This document shows, piece after piece, positions 51,301 through 58,768 of a DNA stretch of 64,000 nt (position 1 is its first letter; each line of letters opens with the position of its first letter). This stretch comes from Pseudarthrobacter sp. BIM B-2242 (GTDB lineage Bacteria; Actinomycetota; Actinomycetes; Actinomycetales; Micrococcaceae). The notes under the pieces were generated by a model. The model saw nothing but the letters and a program-made list of their open reading frames with translations, was not told the DNA's origin and searched no databases. The stretch lies in NCBI RefSeq assembly GCF_014764445.1, contig NZ_CP061721.1:1736001-1800000 (forward strand), given 5' to 3'. Made by a program: the position numbers and the translations under genes.

Positions 51301-52481
51301 CGCTCGGCGACTACCCCGTTGAAAGCACCGCCGTCAATGTCGTGCGATCGCTTCTCCAGCATGTCATTCCAAACCTCGCGCGGGCAGCCATCGCTGAGCG
51401 ACGCCCCATCTTGGCTGTCGGAACGCTTGACGACCTCATCCGTAAGGTCGGCACATTGATCGAACTTGACCGATTCCGTTACCTCCCTGATCCGCCGGAC
51501 TGCGCTCTGCTGCTCGACTGTCTCCGCCACCTACGCGTGATCGCGTCCGCCAGTGCAGGAGCGGACACTCCGGTCCGCGCATCCATGCGTGCCGCCGCTG
51601 GCCGACACACAGGAAATGCAAGGATTGAGGCTGCGGCCGCTGTTGCCACCGAACGCTCCTCGGCAGCCCTCCAGAAAGAGTCCGTGCGAATACGAGATGC
51701 GCTCACCGGCTCGGGGTTCGCCGTATCGGTCGACCCGAGCTGGTCCGACTACACGATGATTAGTTGGCCACCCGGAGACCTAGCGATCACGGTGGAAGGG
51801 GAAAGTGCCCTTACTCATCTGAAATCCGTTGCGGCCCTCGCGGATGCCGCGCGGGATGCTCGTGAACAGCCGGACCGCCGCATGTGGATCGGACTTCGCT
51901 CGCCCGATGGGTACCCGCGTGCCACGATCTTCCAGGTCGCACATGACGGGGTTATCCCACTTGGCAATCGCGAAGCGCCCTCCGCGTTCGCAGGTTCCCT
52001 CGCCTCGACACCGATTTCCGGTCCCTACGCGACTTATCTGCAACTGGCTCGTCGTCTCTCGTCGATCGCCGCGATCATTGCGATCCGCGGAAGTTCTCTG
52101 AGCCCCAACGAAGAAGGCCGAGTTCTCGAAGAATCGTGGGCGGGTCTCGTCAGCGTCAAAGCGCAACTCGATGAGCTCACGTCCGCGCATGCTGGAACCG
52201 AATACGTTTCGGTGCTCAGCAACATATTGACGACCATCGGCACGGCAATCACGGATGACCTGTCCACGGCCATGGACCTAGCAGAGAGAGGTGGATCGGG
52301 GTGGGGCGAGATCGCGAGCCTGCAAAGCCTGCTGCTGCTTGACCCGGACAGAGCGGCCATAGCGGGCACCGACGCTGCGGTCGTCTACGGCACGGCAGCC
52401 GTCATCGCGGACGTCGAGGACGATTTTGAGGGCGCCGATGACCGCATTGCACACATGCATGAGCACGCTTCAAGTTCCTAA
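48369..52481 (+). CDS. predicted antiphage nuclease-STAND-like ATPase (Avs-like)
   Basis: A 1,370-residue protein. Residues ~57-235 resemble the Cap4/DUF4297-type dsDNA nuclease: GRGFRYQDVVAAL, then VTPEGYDDISV and HFIQVKSR, giving the E/D...QxK active site (E88, D91, Q105, K107). A P-loop NTPase follows with VPRPDLTRQV, Walker A GPSGSGKS (336-343) and Walker B VGVMIDDAG (~394-402). The remaining ~700 residues are helical, as in STAND sensor regions. This order matches Avs-type antiviral STAND proteins, which sense phage proteins and degrade DNA. No close family was recognised. The GTG start is leaderless. Confidence 0.75.
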   Translation: MTRRSSDRSSAEARRRREAQQRRGDQARLRSAESILPDSPTVPQSDLWAASRSGARAGRGFRYQDVVAALIVLSLWSEGEATALVTPEGYDDISVQSRAGSHFIQVKSRRETAGQFPATELRKHLRSVAAAWVKRRDVGLPPATILLLERPVAGIPVPGWDSARRSDLTAGPELSCELDTVSLGDDQATAAFAASISVALCPDPKARAITIVATARSIPESLAEIVVAAVCTQIGETSNANADRDAANRAVVEVSGIDALVDHVLATVDLELLDEARSLGVCEAVDWGTPGDGSDLRQGAHVGALHVATGMLVPRPDLTRQVIEVAEARRLAVISGPSGSGKSVLAYTAVHQTRTSYRWQQVHSLTPSGRTGRDAVALLVARIESLRPSVYAPVGVMIDDAGRHDPRLLDRLLRRLADLPNVITVVSIREEDRFPVPLLSSIATITPMLDEAFAEQLWRDYRVHDLTAWAGWREPAERAGGLLLEYVTLLTEGENLDTVVGAQVRAREADQSRYLELEILRLASCANQYGVAVPAYAIQLVLGADPGAFTAASRRLIDEHLVIEDSSSLLRPLHEIRSSALARAAHPFGQRESLRRVVALVPSTELARFLRRALESGADSAVMIQAATERVTRDHELETLVAVASAFRADGLRRRADDWRRILDESGVDAGNAVTAFTLSRTQPRHDTDQLFKPEIVAAIQRLRSVPTDPDLQPLWRRIDAKLVEELVTTAVSDDDATHLLLQAITVLRGFDATAMEAAADAIGTRLTVWALNYAADITEALRRAAPELAERAVTAAGGEQLLLRRIATETPWLAALDRTDDGVAGSWIFIDEELQPDQNESVVEVCRLALALAPTAMIAKVGAVDALGRLVKLGDYPLVDKAIPRENLPHSLEVSENRAQARALARKYGAGTLTSKLAAEAEALGALVELLPEITIAHLGDRAVPQATVRRFDAATALLSEMDAPADEDYTDEVPGALGDYPVESTAVNVVRSLLQHVIPNLARAAIAERRPILAVGTLDDLIRKVGTLIELDRFRYLPDPPDCALLLDCLRHLRVIASASAGADTPVRASMRAAAGRHTGNARIEAAAAVATERSSAALQKESVRIRDALTGSGFAVSVDPSWSDYTMISWPPGDLAITVEGESALTHLKSVAALADAARDAREQPDRRMWIGLRSPDGYPRATIFQVAHDGVIPLGNREAPSAFAGSLASTPISGPYATYLQLARRLSSIAAIIAIRGSSLSPNEEGRVLEESWAGLVSVKAQLDELTSAHAGTEYVSVLSNILTTIGTAITDDLSTAMDLAERGGSGWGEIASLQSLLLLDPDRAAIAGTDAAVVYGTAAVIADVEDDFEGADDRIAHMHEHASSS

Positions 52482-52763
52482 ACGATCGGTCTTCCCGCAA
52501 TGAACTGGTGGCGCTTGGGCAGATGATGTGGGCTGGCTGGAGTATTGAAGTCGAGGTCTGGAGTTTGGGTCGTACAGCAAGCAGCATGATCGACGTGCTC
52601 GCGTTCTTCTTCGGCCGGCCCCGCTGCAGCGATCAACGGATAGCTCGAACATTCTCTTCGGCTCCGCCTTCGGCTTTCGCAAGCTGACCACCACATCGCG
52701 AGATCGTGGCTCGAAACCGGAGGATTCGGACCACCCCTGCACCCCCGATTTCCACGAGCCAGA
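52482..52763. other. non-coding gap between the nuclease-ATPase and the Ntn hydrolase
   Basis: No gene or structured RNA is convincing here. A minus-strand open frame (90 codons) has no recognised features. Confidence 0.5.
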
Positions 52764-52769
52764 TAGTAT
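52764..52769 (+). promoter_or_regulatory. TAGTAT -10 element of leaderless Ntn-hydrolase gene
   Basis: TAGTAT is followed by CTCGAT and the GTG start at 52776. Confidence 0.5.
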
Positions 52770-52775
52770 CTCGAT

Positions 52776-53645
52776 GTGACATCAGTAGTGGCCTGGGAAC
52801 GTCAGGTGGGACAGCTTTCGGAAATGGTTGTCTCTAGCGACAGCCGCCTTGGCGGCGGTGAGCGTTGGGACGCTTGTGCGAAAATATTCGATGTTGGTCG
52901 CGACGATGCACTCCTCGCCTTCGCGGGGAACACCTGGCGTGCACTGCCGTTGGTGTTCCAGGCTGTCGCCACCACGCGTTCCTACAACGGCTCGGCGCTT
53001 CGAACCCTTGATCTTCATCAGTTCGCAAGACACCTGGAGAGCGTGCTGAACGCAGTACTGGACGAGGCGAAGGGGCCCGCCGCCCTCGAAGTGCCTGAGT
53101 GTGAATTCCTTCTAGCCGGCTGGTCATGGAGACTCAACGGCTTCCGCATCTACCGTTACACATTCGACAAGGACAACTGGCGCTTCACCGGCAACGGCAC
53201 CCCGGGCCGACTCCCTCCGGCACTTCGTGGCCATGGACGTGGAACTCGTTTCGCTACGATTGGAGACGGCGGCAGGAGACTCCAGGGAGCGCTGGCGCGG
53301 GATTACAACAAGGGACTCATATCCGGAGCGATGGACTACCATCCTCTCGAATACCTCTACCGCCAAACCCAGGACTCATCTAGAAACGAGGAATCCGTGG
53401 GTGGCCCGGTTCAGGTGTCCAAGGTGTATCGATCAATCCGAGTGGAGCACTTCGCTGTGCGCACCGCCAATGGCCTGTCTGTTTCTGGAAGACCGGTCTT
53501 GCCGTACGAACACCTTGATCTCCGGGCGATCGAGCGGCGCGACGATTCCGGCGAGTGGTTTACGGAAGCCAGTGCTCCCCAGATCCCAGCAGCACGCGCC
53601 GCGCTTGAAACGCTGGAACCAATCATGGATAGCGACCACGACTAG
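52776..53645 (+). CDS. proteasome-like Ntn-hydrolase family protein
   Basis: A 289-residue protein whose N terminus looks like a proteasome beta/HslV peptidase: after Met removal it begins TSVVAWERQ, with Asp in VVSSDSRLGGG (mature residue 21) and Lys in CAKIFDVG (residue 35), close to the Thr1/Asp17/Lys33 set. FAGNTWRALPL follows like the AxxG loop. The last ~130 residues are unlike proteasome subunits. The leaderless GTG start fits exposure of Thr as the first residue. It is not linked to the housekeeping prcBA locus, and its place after a nuclease-ATPase suggests a defence role; substrate unknown. Confidence 0.7.
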   Translation: MTSVVAWERQVGQLSEMVVSSDSRLGGGERWDACAKIFDVGRDDALLAFAGNTWRALPLVFQAVATTRSYNGSALRTLDLHQFARHLESVLNAVLDEAKGPAALEVPECEFLLAGWSWRLNGFRIYRYTFDKDNWRFTGNGTPGRLPPALRGHGRGTRFATIGDGGRRLQGALARDYNKGLISGAMDYHPLEYLYRQTQDSSRNEESVGGPVQVSKVYRSIRVEHFAVRTANGLSVSGRPVLPYEHLDLRAIERRDDSGEWFTEASAPQIPAARAALETLEPIMDSDHD

Positions 53646-54110
53646 AGACCGAGAGGAGTCCCGACTCACGAAACCATGCATTTAATGACTACTGCGCACG
53701 ATCGGACTCGGGTGATCATGAGGAAATCGGTCGATTCAAAGCTGTGGGGGCACGGAGGGCCCTACAGGGCCATCACGAATTTTGGTGGCTTGGGGGAGCG
53801 GTGCGTGGTTGTTTGTCCTGTCGAAGCGGGTGTGTACAGTGTGCACACCTAACCGTCGTTTTGTGCGCGGCGTACCCATGGTGCCAATAACTTCGTGTCG
53901 CTGGTCCGCTGCTTTCTTTGGAATGAGATGAGCCTGTCTTGCCACGGAAGCCATCTTGGCGCTCACTGTGCAAGTGCCGATAGTGTTGACTCTGTAAGGC
54001 TCGGCGTCCCGCCTCGACTATTCGGAAACCTGCAGCCTGCGCGCTCTGCCGAGCTCGACTTGCGCTTGAAATTGGTCTTGTGTGCCGGCTCACCGGGGCA
54101 TGCGTCTTTC
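53646..54110. other. non-coding stretch without recognisable gene
   Basis: About 465 bases with no supported frame. A short self-complementary GTGTGCACAC lies near 53840. Nothing else was identified. Confidence 0.5.
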
Positions 54111-54139
54111 TTGGGAAAATCCCAACTTCGAAGTAGACT
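54111..54139 (+). promoter_or_regulatory. promoter with overlapping palindromic operator of XRE-ImmA/IrrE gene
   Basis: TTGGGA (-35, 54111-54116) is 17 bases from TAGACT (-10, 54134-54139). The -35 is the left half of the palindrome TTGGGA-AAA-TCCCAA (54111-54125), so a dimeric XRE protein bound there would block RNA polymerase. Autoregulation by the gene downstream is inferred. Confidence 0.6.
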
Positions 54140-54192
54140 AGTAATCTGCACTTGGATGGTCTGAGGCGTATGCACCTTTAAGTGGGGGAGTC

Positions 54193-55320
54193 ATGGACGC
54201 AGATACTCAACTATTGCAAGCTGGCGCCCGCGCGCTGCAACGCATTGATGCTCTGCAGATGAAGCACTTGGATGTTGCCGCGGCGGTAGGAATGACTCCT
54301 GACGCCTTATCTCGCTCCCTGCGGGGCCAGCGCAACTTCAAGCTGGTAGAGATGGCTGCCTTGGCCGACCATCTAAATACCTCGATTCACTGGTTGGTGA
54401 CCGGTGAACGCGATCCGTACGAGGTTAAGCTGTCGGCTCGCCACGAATGGGATGCGCACTCGCGGTCAGATCAAGACCATGATTGGCGCATAGCCAAACG
54501 CGTTGGAAATGACATGGCGGCTATATACCATCAGGCTCAGCTGGGACCGGCGGGCAAGCCTTCCTCCGTTCCGAGGGGATGGACGCCACTTCAAGGGGCT
54601 CAGTGGGCTCGCCAGCACCTGGAAGCCGCTTTGGCTCCCGACGAGGTCGTGGCTGATCATTTGCCGGATCTGCTTGAGCGCGTCTTCGCGATAGACGTAT
54701 TTGTGATCGACTATGACACAACATTCGACGCCTACTCGGCAGAAGCCAACGGCGCCAAGTTTGTCGTGCAAAAGACGACTGGCGCTTGGTGGAGGGCGGT
54801 CTTCAATATCGCCCACGAGTTCGGCCACATCCTTCACAATGACCTGGCGTACAGCGATGAGGAACGGACTGTACGCGCCGATGAATGGTGGGCAAACAAC
54901 TTCGCCGCCGAACTCCTGCTCCCACAGGCTGACGTAAGGGCCTTCGACTGGGACGCTGGGAGTGTCAAAGATTTGGCTGAGTTTGTGGAGAGCCACCGAG
55001 TATCCACTCTCGCGACGGCAAATCGGGTCAACAGTCTTGGGATTTCGCCGAATGAACGGCTCGCTGCCGCTTTGACTTGGAAGACACCCAGGCTTATGCA
55101 AGCCCGTCACTCGCCTTTTTGGGTTTCGCCTATGGACGGGGTGTATCGCAGGCCGCGGTTTCCTTCTCGAGTCGTCGAGGCTCACCAATTGGCTGTTGCC
55201 GAAGGACGTGCGAATGGTCAGACTTTGGCGTGGATGTTGGGAGTTCCTGTAGAAGACGTTGACCCAACATGGGTTGCTGGGCCGTCGATGACTGCTGAAC
55301 GCCTGCACGCTGTCCTGTGA
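54193..55320 (+). CDS. XRE-family HTH protein with ImmA/IrrE metallopeptidase domain
   Basis: A 375-residue protein. An XRE helix-turn-helix occupies ~20-70 (DVAAAVGMTPDALSRSLRGQ) and an ImmA/IrrE (COG2856) zinc peptidase follows, with HEFGHILHND at ~208-217. Family members cleave or displace repressors to switch phage, ICE or toxin-antitoxin genes. GGGGGAG precedes the ATG. It overlaps the PIN gene by 4 bases (GTGA), forming a two-gene module often seen as a toxin-antitoxin or defence unit. Confidence 0.85.
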   Translation: MDADTQLLQAGARALQRIDALQMKHLDVAAAVGMTPDALSRSLRGQRNFKLVEMAALADHLNTSIHWLVTGERDPYEVKLSARHEWDAHSRSDQDHDWRIAKRVGNDMAAIYHQAQLGPAGKPSSVPRGWTPLQGAQWARQHLEAALAPDEVVADHLPDLLERVFAIDVFVIDYDTTFDAYSAEANGAKFVVQKTTGAWWRAVFNIAHEFGHILHNDLAYSDEERTVRADEWWANNFAAELLLPQADVRAFDWDAGSVKDLAEFVESHRVSTLATANRVNSLGISPNERLAAALTWKTPRLMQARHSPFWVSPMDGVYRRPRFPSRVVEAHQLAVAEGRANGQTLAWMLGVPVEDVDPTWVAGPSMTAERLHAVL

Positions 55321-55907
55321 ACGACGCGAAGGGCCAAATTGAGTTCGTTTTTCCTGACACAAGCCTTCTGATGAACTTTGCTGCCGTGAGCCGCATAGAC
55401 CTAGTCAAGGCGGTCGTTAAAGATCGGGGTTGTTGGACGGAAGCCATTCGCGACGAGGTTCAAAGGTGGTGCCAGGAATCGCGGTACCAAGCGCTGGCGG
55501 AGGTATTCGACTTCATGCCACCGGAGCCCCATATTGCCAGATCTGAAGAGATGGCCACCGGCGAGGAGATCCGGCGTCGGCTAGCTAAACCCGGTGACCC
55601 TCGCGGTCAGCACTGGGGTGAGTGTGAGACCTTGGCCGTGATTCACCACCGTTACAACGAAAAGACTGTGTTGGTTCTCTCCGAGGACGCAGGCGTTCTA
55701 GCCGAATGTCGTCACCAGCGTGTCGAAACTGTAACCACAAAGGTCCTACTTGAGCTCGCAGCTATACGAGGTCATATCTCTTGGCTTCAAGCAGAGGAGA
55801 TCGCACGACTGTTGAAAGATATGGGGGAGCCTGTGCTGAATTATCCGCCAGCCATTCGCCCTCCTATGCCTTCGGGTCTGCGCCCTCAGCCGGCGGGAGA
55901 CGCATAG
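55317..55907 (+). CDS. PIN-like domain protein paired with the ImmA/IrrE gene
   Basis: A 196-residue protein with a PIN-type nuclease pattern: Asp in FVFPDTSLLMNF, acidic residues in HWGECETLAV and Asp in LVLSEDAGVLAE. It is expected to be an RNase, possibly the toxin of the pair, controlled by the upstream XRE-ImmA/IrrE protein. The GTG start overlaps the upstream stop, so the proteins are made together. The C-terminal tail is Pro-rich. Confidence 0.78.
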   Translation: MNDAKGQIEFVFPDTSLLMNFAAVSRIDLVKAVVKDRGCWTEAIRDEVQRWCQESRYQALAEVFDFMPPEPHIARSEEMATGEEIRRRLAKPGDPRGQHWGECETLAVIHHRYNEKTVLVLSEDAGVLAECRHQRVETVTTKVLLELAAIRGHISWLQAEEIARLLKDMGEPVLNYPPAIRPPMPSGLRPQPAGDA

Positions 55908-56257
55908 CGTCGTCATGGAACGGCGTGCCGACCGGGCACATCAGGGTCGCCATCTCGCCGCGTTCATGTCGACCGGGTCTGTCGAGTGCCAGTTGAAGGA
56001 ATGGGTGTGCTTTTGCCTCTGCCTTCCCACGAGTTGGTGCAGCCGATAACCAAAACTTGGACCCGAAGCTCTTGTACTTCGCTCCAGGAGGGTTTCGCTT
56101 CCGGGGTCGGCGCGTAGTAGCGCCCTGGTTGCGCAGAGGACCCGCCCAGAGATCGTGGGGCATATCAGAGTGACAATCAGCGAAGCTTCGGTGCCCTTCC
56201 ATGGAACTCATGTAGGGCAACAGCACGGCCCGGATGGCAGGGATGCAAGGACAAGAG
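55908..56257. other. non-coding right arm of the island
   Basis: About 350 bases. A minus-strand frame of 138 codons (55864-56280) crosses it but overlaps the PIN gene and shows no recognised features; I see no supported gene. Confidence 0.45.
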
Positions 56258-56284
56258 AAAGGTGTTGACAGTGTCAACACCTTT
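56258..56284. repeat. 27-base perfect palindrome near attR
   Basis: Arms AAAGGTGTTGACA and TGTCAACACCTTT flank a single central G. It lies 89 bases inside attR. It could be a regulator or recombinase site, or a small hairpin; it also contains a consensus TTGACA. Confidence 0.6.
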
Positions 56285-56372
56285 GTCGCCGGAACGGGTC
56301 GTACATCGGCCGGACTAGATCGGATTGCTTATGTTTTCGGGAGTTCCTAGTGTTTGCAAGGCCTGGAATGCA

Positions 56373-56394
56373 GTTCGAGTCCCACCTCGGGCAC
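56373..56394 (+). repeat. attR: second copy of the 22-bp tRNA-Leu 3' end
   Basis: Exact repeat of 44535-44556, without the rest of the tRNA, marking the right end of the island. Confidence 0.88.
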
Positions 56395-56648
56395 GTGTTT
56401 TCCCTGTCCAGGGGCTTGTTGGTTTCTGAGTGTGCACACGCTGTTCACCTGTGGGCCCTTGCGGGGGCCTTTCTTTGGTGGTGGCCTGTGGCCGAGCGGC
56501 TCGTTCCTCGTGGGGCTGATGCTTCCGCGTTCTTGCCTCTTCATGGCTGAGTGGGGGCGCGGCTGCATTGGTTGGGTCCCCATGTAGAAGTCCAGTGTTT
56601 GTGTGAGTTTCGTGTCCGAGAATGGACATAGGAGGAAATTCACGAATC

Positions 56649-56927
56649 ATGGCACGCAGACACACCCCTGAGCAGGTCATCGCCAAGGTCCGGCAGGGCC
56701 AGAAGATGCTCAATGACGGCCGCCCGATGCTCGAGGTCATCAAGGAACTCCAGATCACCGAGGCGACCTGGTACCGCTGGCTGAACCAGTACGGGTCCGA
56801 GAAGAACGCCGAAGCGTCCAAACGGACCAAGGAGCTGGAGAAGGAGAACGCCCGGCTCAAGCGGCTGTTGGCGGAGAAAGAACTGGCCATCGACATCCTG
56901 AACGAGGTGGCCAAGGGAAAATTCTGA
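56649..56927 (+). CDS. IS3-family transposase OrfA
   Basis: A 92-residue protein with an HTH_Tnp_1 domain (ARRHTPEQVIAKVRQGQKML) and a C-terminal leucine-zipper-like coiled coil (KELEKENARLKRLLAEKELA). It binds the IS ends. GGAGG precedes the ATG. In this family OrfA and OrfB are usually joined by -1 frameshifting to give the active transposase; OrfB is in the -1 frame here and is open back past the OrfA stop. Confidence 0.9.
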   Translation: MARRHTPEQVIAKVRQGQKMLNDGRPMLEVIKELQITEATWYRWLNQYGSEKNAEASKRTKELEKENARLKRLLAEKELAIDILNEVAKGKF

Positions 56928-56950
56928 GCCCCGAGCCCCGCCGCCGTGCC

Positions 56951-57796
56951 GTGCGCATGGCGGTGGAGAAGTTCGGGGCGTCCGAACGCTTCGCCTGCAA
57001 GGTTTTGGGGCAGAACCGGTCCGCGTTCCGCAAGAAGAAACCCGACATGGGCTTCGAGGAAGCCCAGCTCCGCTCGGAGCTACGTGCCATCGCGGTCAAG
57101 CACCCGGCGTGGGGCTGGCGGAAGGCCCGCTGGCACCTGCTGGCCCAGCCGGCCTGGGACGGGGTGGCGCTGAACAGGAAGCGGGTGCGCCGGCTCTGGC
57201 GCGACGAAGGCCTGACCTGTAAACCCAGGGCGAGGAAGAAGCGCCGCACCGGGCCCGGCGCCGGGGAACAGAAACGCCTCACAGCCCAGTACCCGATGCA
57301 TGTGGTCAGCTTCGACTTCCAGTCCGACGTGACCTCCTGCGGGCGGCATATCCGGTTCTTCAACGTCATCGACGAATACACGCGCACGGCGCTGGCGGTC
57401 ATCCCGCGGAGGTCGTTCAAAGCATCGGATGTGGTCGCGGTGCTGGAGAACATCATCGCCGAAACCGGCGCCGCACCGGCCTACCTCAGGTGTGACAACG
57501 GCCCCGAATTCACGGCCGCCGCACTGATCGAATGGTGTAATACCGCCGGAGTCGACACCGCGTTCATCGACCCGGGATCACCCTGGCAGAACGGCTTCAT
57601 CGAATCCTTCAACGCCCAATTCAGAAGGGAACAACTCTCCGGAGAAATCATGGACACCATGGCCGAAGCCAAGTATTTGGCCGAGGAATGGAAAGCTATC
57701 TACAATCATGAACGGCCCCACGGATCCCTGGACGGCATGACGCCGAAACGCTACTGGGAAACATGGACGCAAGAAAACCAATTAGCTACCGCATAG
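56951..57796 (+). CDS. IS3-family transposase OrfB
   Basis: A 281-residue DDE integrase. Catalytic residues appear in VVSFDFQSD (first D), YLRCDNGPEFTA (second D) and WQNGFIESFNAQFRREQL (E). It starts at GTG 56951 if made alone; the frame is also open upstream through GGGAAAATTC, where a -1 shift from OrfA would occur. All motifs are intact, so the copy may be active. Confidence 0.9.
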   Translation: MRMAVEKFGASERFACKVLGQNRSAFRKKKPDMGFEEAQLRSELRAIAVKHPAWGWRKARWHLLAQPAWDGVALNRKRVRRLWRDEGLTCKPRARKKRRTGPGAGEQKRLTAQYPMHVVSFDFQSDVTSCGRHIRFFNVIDEYTRTALAVIPRRSFKASDVVAVLENIIAETGAAPAYLRCDNGPEFTAAALIEWCNTAGVDTAFIDPGSPWQNGFIESFNAQFRREQLSGEIMDTMAEAKYLAEEWKAIYNHERPHGSLDGMTPKRYWETWTQENQLATA

Positions 57797-57943
57797 ACGC
57801 TGGACTGCTAATGGGGGCCCAATCACTCTGCCGCCCCGCCGGTCCCGGCACTGGCTTGTAGAACTGTTCAGGCTGACCATCCCAGGGTGTCTGATGAAAG
57901 AAGGCTTCAAAGTTGAGCGGGGGAGGGGCCTGCGGCTCGCCTG

Positions 57944-58768
57944 TCACGAGCGGGTGTCGAGGTAGTGCAGAATCGCCCGGGCCGTTTCCTCCGGAGCGCT
58001 GACGTGGGGGCAGTGCCCGGTGGCCTGAAGCTGCACCAGGGTGCTGTGTTCTAAATTCCTGTGCAGATAGGCGCCTACTTCCGGCGGGGCAAGCCGATCG
58101 TCGGAACACTGCAGAATCAGGGAGTTCGTGCGCACGTTTTTCAGTTCAGGGCGGGTATCAGAGAAAAAGGTTACCCCGGCGAAGTGCCGCGCGATGGTCG
58201 GATTTGTCCGGCAGAAGCTGACACGCAGGTCCTCCGCCAATTCCGGCGCCTGCGGATTGCCCATCACCATGGGCGCCACGGCCGCGGCCCAGGCGAAATA
58301 GTCGCTGTCCAGAGATGCCAGCAGGCCCTCGATGTCTTCCCGCGAAAACCCGCCCACGTAGCCGTCGTACGGGTCATCCGTATGGCGGGGTGAAGGAGCA
58401 AGCAGGACCAGGTGGGAGAAACGGTTGGGGTCCTGCACGGCGGCGATCACGGCGACCATGGTGCTGACACTGTGGCCTACGAGGATGACGTCCTCAAGGT
58501 CAAGGGCGGCGCAAATCTCCAGCAGGTCCGACGCGTACCCATTTAGGGACCCGTACTTCTCCCAGTCATAGGCGCTGATGTCGGAGTGTCCCGCACCAAC
58601 ATGGTCAAAAAGCACCAGCCGGTAGTCATCAACGAAATAGGGCAGCAGCTTCTGCCACATAGCCTGATCGCATCCAAAACCGTGGGCAAACATCATCACA
58701 GGCCCATCAACCCGGCCGGATATGGTGACATTGTTCCGGCCGATTACAGCAGCAACTGCTTCAATCAC
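57944..58768 (-). CDS. alpha/beta hydrolase, RsbQ-like
   Basis: A 274-residue hydrolase resembling RsbQ, the partner of the RsbP phosphatase in sigma-B energy-stress signalling. Motifs: RNNVTISGRVDGPVMMFAHGFG, nucleophile Ser in ILVGHSVSTMVA, Asp in LQCSDDRLAPP and His in ATGHCPHVSAP. The GTG at 58766-58768 gives the family length; the frame stays open for another 119 codons upstream without a recognised domain. No RsbP-like gene is adjacent, so signalling is not certain; karrikin/strigolactone-receptor-like hydrolases share this fold. Confidence 0.8.
   Translation of the reverse strand: MIEAVAAVIGRNNVTISGRVDGPVMMFAHGFGCDQAMWQKLLPYFVDDYRLVLFDHVGAGHSDISAYDWEKYGSLNGYASDLLEICAALDLEDVILVGHSVSTMVAVIAAVQDPNRFSHLVLLAPSPRHTDDPYDGYVGGFSREDIEGLLASLDSDYFAWAAAVAPMVMGNPQAPELAEDLRVSFCRTNPTIARHFAGVTFFSDTRPELKNVRTNSLILQCSDDRLAPPEVGAYLHRNLEHSTLVQLQATGHCPHVSAPEETARAILHYLDTRS

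Larger units (their letters stand above)
44535..56394. mobile_element. 11.9-kb genomic island integrated at tRNA-Leu(CAA)
   Basis: Bounded by the 22-bp repeat of the tRNA 3' end, the island carries phage-derived, toxin-antitoxin-like and defence-like genes, relics of transposases and longer non-coding stretches than the flanking core. Synteny on the left is core (pyk-pdtaR-tRNA). No integrase or excisionase gene was found, so the element is probably decayed or mobilised in trans. Tyrosine integrases commonly use tRNA 3' ends in this way. Confidence 0.82.
56572..57822 (+). mobile_element. IS3-family insertion sequence
   Basis: A 1.25-kb element with two transposase frames. Imperfect terminal inverted repeats are visible: TTGGGTCCCCATGTAGAAGT on the left and, read from the right end inward, TTGGGCCCCCATTAGCAGTC. 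No clear target duplication was found, so the ends may be off by a few bases. It lies 178 bases beyond attR. Confidence 0.8.

Noticed and set aside
55864..56280. 138-codon minus-strand frame at the right end of the island
   Set aside because: It overlaps the PIN gene end and the palindrome, with no recognised domain or ribosome-binding site.
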